In this document: positions 59,287 through 64,000 of the stretch, one piece after another
Numbering within the stretch: position 1 is the first letter of the stretch
Layout: each line of letters starts with the position of its first letter
Assembly: GCA_014584345.1 (NCBI GenBank)
Contig: JACTNB010000019.1
Location: 372,001-436,000 of the forward strand
DNA: 64,000 bases
From: Planctomycetota bacterium
GTDB taxonomy: Bacteria; Planctomycetota; Planctomycetia; Planctomycetales; Planctomycetaceae
Direction: 5' to 3'
Notes under the pieces: model-generated
The model's input: only the letters and a program-made list of their open reading frames with translations
Databases searched by the model: none
What the model was told of the DNA's origin: nothing
Position numbers and translations under genes: made by a program

Positions 59287-60876
59287 TCAAGGTTGAATGG
59301 CGCGTTCCGCCCTGGTGCGTGACGTCCGAAATTTGTTGAACAATTTAGTCAGTTCCGTACCCATGGTTCGCGGAAACTGGCCTTGAGCGATTGCCTGCAG
59401 GGCTACCGTACCAATGGAGGCTTCTTCAACGGTCCAGATTTTTACCAGCTTGTTATTCGATTTCTCTTCGGGGTCTTCCACGATCAGAAAGGCCTCCACG
59501 ACCACTTCCTGTGTCCCCAAGGTCCCGCCGCGCACCATTTTCATGTCCATGGTGACAATCATCGCGGCGGCATCGCCACTCGGTTCGCCAAAGGAGAGAT
59601 TGATATTGGATTTCTTGACGGCCTGCTCGGCATGGGAATAGACGGTTTCCCGCATCCGCCCGGTGGGGTCGAAGCTGGAGTTCTTATAGAGCAGAATCAG
59701 CCAGATTTCATCGACCTTCGCCAGCAGTTGATTGCCGCGTTCCGTCCCTTCGATATTCTTGGCCAGTTGTCGTTTCATGGAACGATCGATCGGCTTAAGT
59801 TTGTCGGGCTGCAATTTTTCGAGTGGCTTTGACTCCGCTTCCTGCAGCATGTTGAAGACGTCTTGTGCGGAGACCGCGAAGTTGAGATTCTGGCCCGAGG
59901 TGAGTTGCATGGTGTTCATGGCGACGACGCTGCCAAACAAATTCACCAGCGGCCCACCACTGTTACCTGGGGAAATGGGGGTGGATGTTTGCAGCCAGGT
60001 TCCCTTCAACTCCAGGCCCATCTGGCCCTGCATTTCTTCCTCGCTCCGAATTGCGCTGATAATCCCCTGCGTGGTCGTAAAAGACAACCCGAGTGGTGCC
60101 CCGAAGGCCACCACGGATTCCCCCTTCTTGGAAGGGGCATCCGCCAGCGGAAGTACAGTCAATCCCTTGTCCGGAACCGCGATCTGGATGATGGCAATGT
60201 CATAGGCCGCATCATAATGCTTGAATCCCAACACTTCGGCTTTCGTTCCATCGGAAAATTCCACGTTGGCTTCCTTGGCCCCTTCGATCACGTGATAGTT
60301 CGTCACCACGGTGCCGTTGGATGAGACCACAAATCCACTCCCGACGCTGTAACCATCGGAACTGCGGGTGTTAATCCGCACAACTGCGGGTTCCGCACGT
60401 TCAATCAGGTCGGGAAGCTTTAACTCCTCGGCGGAGGGTTGCGGGGCACCCGCCAGCGGGGAACTGGTCGAGGGGGCGGGCTGATCGGGACTCCCTTCGG
60501 AACTGGGGGGTCCCCCGGATGTCGAGGTGGGGGCGGACATTCCTGGAGCATTGGGCGCCGGCGTGGCGGTGGCAAGCGGTTCCTGGGACAAGGAATTGTT
60601 CGAGGCCACCGCAGGGGCAGGGGCCGAAGCAATCGGTTGAGACGGAGAACTCAGAGTCGCGGGGGGCAATGTTGTTGTCGTGTTAACGGCCGGAATCGCC
60701 AAATCACGGACTTCCCGCGACTCCTGCTGCACGATGGGGCCAGGAGCTTGCGGGTTGTTATTCCCTCCACCGGAACTCATCAGGGCAAAAGCTGCCCCCG
60801 CCACAACCAGACCGATCCCCGCGCCAAGAAAAACCTGGTTATTATTCCCTTGAGATTTGCGTGACTTCTGGCCCAT
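59287..60876 (-). CDS. Membrane-anchored trypsin-like (DegP/HtrA-type) serine protease
   Basis: 529 residues from ATG 60876 with AGGGGA about 8 nt upstream. One TM near 15-33, a Pro/Ser/Thr-rich linker (about 40-150), then a chymotrypsin-fold domain with H195 (V-V-T-N-Y-H-V-I), D226 (Y-D-I-A-I-I) and S306 (S-P-G-N-S-G-G-P-L). No PDZ domain follows, unlike DegP. Instead there is a 170-residue C-terminal region of unknown fold. Likely periplasmic quality control or a processing protease. Confidence 0.9.
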   Translation of the reverse strand: MGQKSRKSQGNNNQVFLGAGIGLVVAGAAFALMSSGGGNNNPQAPGPIVQQESREVRDLAIPAVNTTTTLPPATLSSPSQPIASAPAPAVASNNSLSQEPLATATPAPNAPGMSAPTSTSGGPPSSEGSPDQPAPSTSSPLAGAPQPSAEELKLPDLIERAEPAVVRINTRSSDGYSVGSGFVVSSNGTVVTNYHVIEGAKEANVEFSDGTKAEVLGFKHYDAAYDIAIIQIAVPDKGLTVLPLADAPSKKGESVVAFGAPLGLSFTTTQGIISAIRSEEEMQGQMGLELKGTWLQTSTPISPGNSGGPLVNLFGSVVAMNTMQLTSGQNLNFAVSAQDVFNMLQEAESKPLEKLQPDKLKPIDRSMKRQLAKNIEGTERGNQLLAKVDEIWLILLYKNSSFDPTGRMRETVYSHAEQAVKKSNINLSFGEPSGDAAAMIVTMDMKMVRGGTLGTQEVVVEAFLIVEDPEEKSNNKLVKIWTVEEASIGTVALQAIAQGQFPRTMGTELTKLFNKFRTSRTRAERAIQP

Positions 60877-61813
60877 GCCGCTTTCCCCTGACAATGAATT
60901 TCCGGTTACGCCATAACGGGGAGACTAAAAAGTTTGCCTCCCTAAAACTCCTGTAGACTGGCCTACCATGTAGCTCGAAGACTTAGCGAACGTGACAGGA
61001 TGTTGTCCCTGTCACGCTATGCGGGAGAGAAGGCGAAACCAACTCCGCTACTGTCACTTTGGGCTTCGGTATTCCCCTTATATACATAATGGTGAACATA
61101 CGCAACCATTATTTCCAATATTTTATTATTTGTTTCCGGATTGCCTCCGGTTAACCTCGCGATATAGGACCCATTCGCCACGTTTGCCCTGCTTCGCGCT
61201 GTGAGTATGGCCCCATGCTTTCGTGTACTATGTCACCCCGCCATCAACAAGCACGTGAATCCGCCTTTGCGAGGAATTCAGCGCGAGAAATTGTGGCCGA
61301 TACTCGCGTGCATGCCACACAAAAGGTACGCAGAGCGTACCCTACGAAATAATTCATAGCCTCATGGCATGCCTCGCGGAAGGATTGCCGCCCCGCGCGG
61401 GTTGAAAAAAAGCAACAGCCAGGCTGGGCGTGCTCCGCTTCCAAATCGTTGCGCCCCGTGGACTACTCCGTTGTGTTTCATAGGGTTGGGGCATGCCTGC
61501 ATGCGAGCCCCTCCAGTCACGCGCGGCGGGTTGTGTGCTTCCGGCAACATGTCGCTGCGATCGTTTTGGAGAGCACAATACATTCGAACGGCGTAGCTGT
61601 ATCGCCTGAGTGGGCTTCCCCGCAAATCTTCCTTATTGCGGATTTCAACTTCTTGTTTCAGGGTGTACCGGCACTTGGAATGAGGTCTCGTTCATGAAAG
61701 GTTGCTGGAGCAGCCATCAGGATGTCATGCACGAGGAAGCTCGTTGGCCAGGGCCAGTGAGCGGGAGGTTAGATGTTCACGAATCACGGAATCAAACTAA
61801 GCGAGGAAAAGAA
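60877..61813. other. 937-bp gap without a supported gene
   Basis: Between the protease and pilin-like genes. A perfect hairpin CGTGACAGG..CCTGTCACG lies at 60991-61016, a dispersed repeat at 61325-61361 and a palindromic GGGGCATGC-CT-GCATGCGAGCCCC at about 61486-61510. An A-rich run follows GGGTTG near 61404. Leftward frames at 61363-61625 are open but have mixed codon bias and no family I know. Confidence 0.4.
61325..61361. repeat. Short dispersed repeat, GGTACGC... copy
   Basis: Palindrome GGTACGC-AGA-GCGTACC followed by CTACGAAATAATTCATAG. It aligns with 24142-24176 with mostly compensating changes. Confidence 0.5.
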
Positions 61814-62131
61814 ATGTTGAAGCAATTCTGGAATGACGAAGCGGGATTCATTGTCTCCGCGGAACTGGTGTTGATCGCCACCCTGCTGGTGATCGGGATG
61901 ATTGTGGGCTTGAGCGAAGTGCAGCATGCCGTGGTGGCCGAGTTGAACGATGTGGGCGATGCGATTGGCAGCATCAACCAGAGCTACATGTTTTCTGGAT
62001 TTTCGGCCAAGAAGAATCAGTGGACCAACAAGTCCTACACGCGAGGCTCTGCCTTCAACGATGCCAACGATGATTGCGACGACAACCAGTGCAGCCTGGC
62101 TTGTGATGCACCCGTCGCCGAAGGCCGGTAA
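61814..62131 (+). CDS. Flp/Tad-pilin-like small membrane protein
   Basis: 105 residues from ATG 61814 with GAGG upstream. The N-terminus M-L-K-Q-F-W-N-D-E-A-G-F-I-V-S-A-E-L followed by a 20-residue hydrophobic helix resembles Flp-type prepilins. The peptidase would cut after Gly11, with Glu17 near the +5/+6 place. After the helix come N-D-V-G-D-A-I-G-S-I-N-Q-S-Y and a Cys/Asp-rich tail with D-D-C-D-D-N-Q-C-S-L-A-C. Planctomycetes have many such short proteins. No tad secretion genes are nearby. A clear terminator follows. Confidence 0.72.
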   Translation: MLKQFWNDEAGFIVSAELVLIATLLVIGMIVGLSEVQHAVVAELNDVGDAIGSINQSYMFSGFSAKKNQWTNKSYTRGSAFNDANDDCDDNQCSLACDAPVAEGR

Positions 62132-62172
62132 TCGCGATCCGATTCGGACGCTGGCCCGCGTACCTTCATCTG

Positions 62173-62219
62173 AAACAACGAATCGACCTGAACGTTTCGA
62201 TTCGTTGTTTCGTTTTTTT
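62173..62219 (+). terminator. Intrinsic terminator of pilin-like gene
   Basis: Stem AAACAACGAATCGA / TCGATTCGTTGTTT (14 bp), CG, then TTTTTTT, about 40 nt after the stop. Confidence 0.9.
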
Positions 62220-62232
62220 CCCGCCCCCTGCC

Positions 62233-63618
62233 CTACGGTTTGACGGGTGGCGGAGGCAACTTGAAGAAATTGCTGGTTGTCCCGTTGGCGCGGGAAGGTT
62301 GCGGGCGGTACGCGGGGGGTGGTTGCAGGAGTTCCACCTTGGGGCTTCCCTGGCCCTCCGGGGTCGCGACCGGTTGGGGAGTCGCGGGAGCGTGAACCAC
62401 CTCCCCTTTCGTATTGGCTGGTTCCGGCAGTGCCTTGAAATCGGCAGGATTCCCCAGGAACTGAGAGATCAACGTCTCCTCGCGATTCTTGGGAGTGGAT
62501 ACGGGAGAGGTTATCTCCCGCGACGATTCGGAACCGATCGCATTCTCATACATATTCTTAAAGAACGAGGACGTTGTTTCCACGAGCTCCTCGGGAGTTG
62601 ACCGAGGTTTGGGGACGGAAGTCAAAGCCTGGCCCGTGTAGGGCAAGTTCTGTTGCTCGCTCCAGTTGCCCTGCAACGCGGTGGAAAGCAATTGGACGGT
62701 CGCGTGTTCCTGGGTGGTGACATCCCGGGGGAGTTCCAGATGAATGGTGGGTACATCACTGCCGATGGCGGAAGTCCGCAGCGAGTGATCGGCCTTGATG
62801 CGATAGACGCCTGGTACGGACATCAGGGCCGCGATCGATTCTTCCTCCGAGGAAAAACGCAGCCAGCCGCGGGTATCCTGGCCGAGAGCGACGTGCACCA
62901 GACGTTCCGGGCCGATCTGCCTGACAACCCGCTCGACTTCGCGCTTGGCCTCGGCTGCATCGTATTGCTGCGTGTCGGACATCAGCAGCACCAGGCTTTG
63001 TTCCCGGCTGCGATCGACATCGCTACTCCATTCCCGCCTCAGCCCGGCGATGAGGGAAGACAGTAGCAATCCATCTTCCGTAATGGTGTGGTCAATCACG
63101 CATACGGTTTTGCGGTTGCCTACCCCCAGGGCCAATTGACGATACATGGGTTTGTCCGTCGGTGTGCCGGTCGACGAGGACGATGTTGTGCCAGCCGCAT
63201 CCGGGGGAGGCTGTTGTGCAGGCAAGGAGGAGGGGCTGTCCGTGGTTCCTGGTTCGCGCCACAGCGAAGTATTCCGCGGAGTCCCGGTTTTTTCGGATAC
63301 CGCGGAAGGAGCAGAACGTGAAGTCCGGTCGGCCATTCCGGTGTGCGTGTCATCCCAGTTTGTCAGGTCGGCGACGAGGTCGGTGCGACCATCGGCAGGG
63401 AACGGGATGGGACTAGGGGTCTCGGAAGCAGGGGCGGTCTCCGCGGCGAAATCGGTGGCCTGAAACGCGGGGGCTTCGTCGACATGGTTCCAGCCCGCGA
63501 AGGGGTCGGTCGACTGATTTGCCAATTCGACCGGAGCCGGGCCGAACGTTTCCTGGTAATACAGGTATCCAAAGCCGGCAATAATGCCTAGCGCAAGGAG
63601 GTGGCGGAGTAGATTCAT
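62233..63618 (-). CDS. Hypothetical anchored protein with Pro/Ser-rich regions
   Basis: 461 residues. An N-terminal TM (about 5-21) anchors a Ser/Thr/Pro-rich stretch (30-155). A folded core (about 160-300) has alternating strands and helices: T-V-C-V-I-D-H-T-I near 170-178, L-V-L-L-M-S-D-T near 207-214. The pattern recalls a von Willebrand A-like fold, but no MIDAS D-x-S-x-S is present. The C-terminal 150 residues are again Pro-rich and end in P-P-P-P-V-K-P. Function unknown. It is convergent with the pilin-like gene. Confidence 0.65.
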   Translation of the reverse strand: MNLLRHLLALGIIAGFGYLYYQETFGPAPVELANQSTDPFAGWNHVDEAPAFQATDFAAETAPASETPSPIPFPADGRTDLVADLTNWDDTHTGMADRTSRSAPSAVSEKTGTPRNTSLWREPGTTDSPSSLPAQQPPPDAAGTTSSSSTGTPTDKPMYRQLALGVGNRKTVCVIDHTITEDGLLLSSLIAGLRREWSSDVDRSREQSLVLLMSDTQQYDAAEAKREVERVVRQIGPERLVHVALGQDTRGWLRFSSEEESIAALMSVPGVYRIKADHSLRTSAIGSDVPTIHLELPRDVTTQEHATVQLLSTALQGNWSEQQNLPYTGQALTSVPKPRSTPEELVETTSSFFKNMYENAIGSESSREITSPVSTPKNREETLISQFLGNPADFKALPEPANTKGEVVHAPATPQPVATPEGQGSPKVELLQPPPAYRPQPSRANGTTSNFFKLPPPPVKP

Positions 63619-63869
63619 GGCGTACCTGCTGGGGGATCGCAGTTCCGATAAACAGTAAATGCTGCCGGCTCTCAGCCCGCGGCGGTGTCGGGAGCTCCTG
63701 CTCGTCCGACGAATCGTCTTTCCCGATTCCCTTCACCACGGACGGAATGATCCGCGCAGGGAAAGGGGATGGAATTCAAACGGTGTCTTGATCCCGCGGC
63801 GTTTGCGCGGTTCTGGTGTGGTGATCGGAGCCGCCCCCCGAAACCAACCGGGGTGCCGTCCGCAAGAAA

Positions 63870-64000
63870 TTAATGCTGGGTTCCCATTCGATAACAGAGT
63901 TCCTCGAACGTTTCCGCGTATTCCATGGTGGACGAGTGAATGTGCTCGGCTTCCGTGATGAACTTGATTTCATTGCGACGATCGAGCCCGTGTTCCTTAA
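63870..64000 (-). CDS. C-terminal end of an unidentified protein (cut by window edge)
   Basis: Forty-three codons on the minus strand end at TAA 63870-63872 and run off the right edge. They read as K-E-H-G-L-D-R-R-N-E-I-K-F-I-T-E, then A-E-H-I-H, then M-E-Y-A-E-T-F-E-E-L. The strong third-position G/C bias and acidic amphipathic character suggest a real gene end. I cannot name the family. Confidence 0.5.
   Translation of the reverse strand, partial: KEHGLDRRNEIKFITEAEHIHSSTMEYAETFEELCYRMGTQH

Noticed and set aside
61363..61625. 87-codon minus-strand frame as a gene
   Set aside because: Mixed codon bias, no family, lies beside a dispersed repeat in a hairpin-rich gap.

Overview
The window looks like a chromosomal segment of a planctomycete (phylum Planctomycetota), with roughly mid-50s percent GC by eye. 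The evidence is a set of families typical of that phylum: a TIGR03000-type protein, DUF1080 (3-keto-disaccharide hydrolase-like) domains, a ThuA-like protein, DUF1570, a sulfatase-fold protein, HTTM, DUF3592, large LRR and lipoprotein genes, and an Flp-pilin-like short protein. I see no rRNA, tRNA, CRISPR array, intact insertion sequence or phage module. Genes are mostly single or in short operons on both strands, with many 300-900 bp gene-free gaps.

Layout. 0-8.3 kb: edge of a probable glycosyltransferase, a PhoR-like histidine kinase, a lipoprotein, DUF1653, hemB, a GT39-like membrane glycosyltransferase and a two-gene hsp20 operon. 8.8-15.2 kb: a membrane protein with a charged tail, kdsA, a lipoprotein with a transglutaminase-like fold, a BASS transporter and a ThuA protein. 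15.6-24 kb: DUF1338, a secreted protein, an orphan mraZ, a FabD-like acyltransferase and a 1120-aa SNF2 helicase. 24-31 kb: an HD-GYP phosphodiesterase and the prkA-yeaH-spoVR stress operon. 31.7-38.2 kb: aroB, an LRR protein, leuC, leuD and apbE. 38.5-45.5 kb: a B12-type radical SAM protein, a sialidase-fold protein, a Gfo/Idh/MocA-3xDUF1080 fusion and an EF-hand protein. 45.7-54.5 kb: a methyltransferase/GT2 pair, bfd, a RimI-like acetyltransferase, a TPR lipoprotein, an HTTM pair and a TIGR03000 protein. 54.7-64 kb: DUF3592, DUF1570, a degenerate sulfatase, a trypsin-like protease, a pilin-like protein, an anchored proline-rich protein and the end of an unidentified gene.

Regulation seen in the DNA. 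The hsp20 operon has a good sigma-54 promoter match with two upstream near-palindromic sites. The orphan mraZ has three GTGG boxes exactly 10 bp apart just before its start. The bfd-like gene has a Fur-like palindrome next to a -35/-10 pair. A stretch downstream of mraZ ending in a strong terminator could encode a structured RNA. Several dispersed inverted-repeat families occur in the gaps. The most distinctive has 29-bp arms and is found at three loci, one of them apparently interrupted.

Working together: kdsA, the glycosyltransferases and the methyltransferase point to envelope polysaccharide work. leuCD and aroB are amino acid biosynthesis. The 40-45 kb cluster suggests carbohydrate catabolism by 3-keto-glycoside chemistry. 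hsp20, prkA-yeaH-spoVR and the HD-GYP protein are stress and signalling functions.
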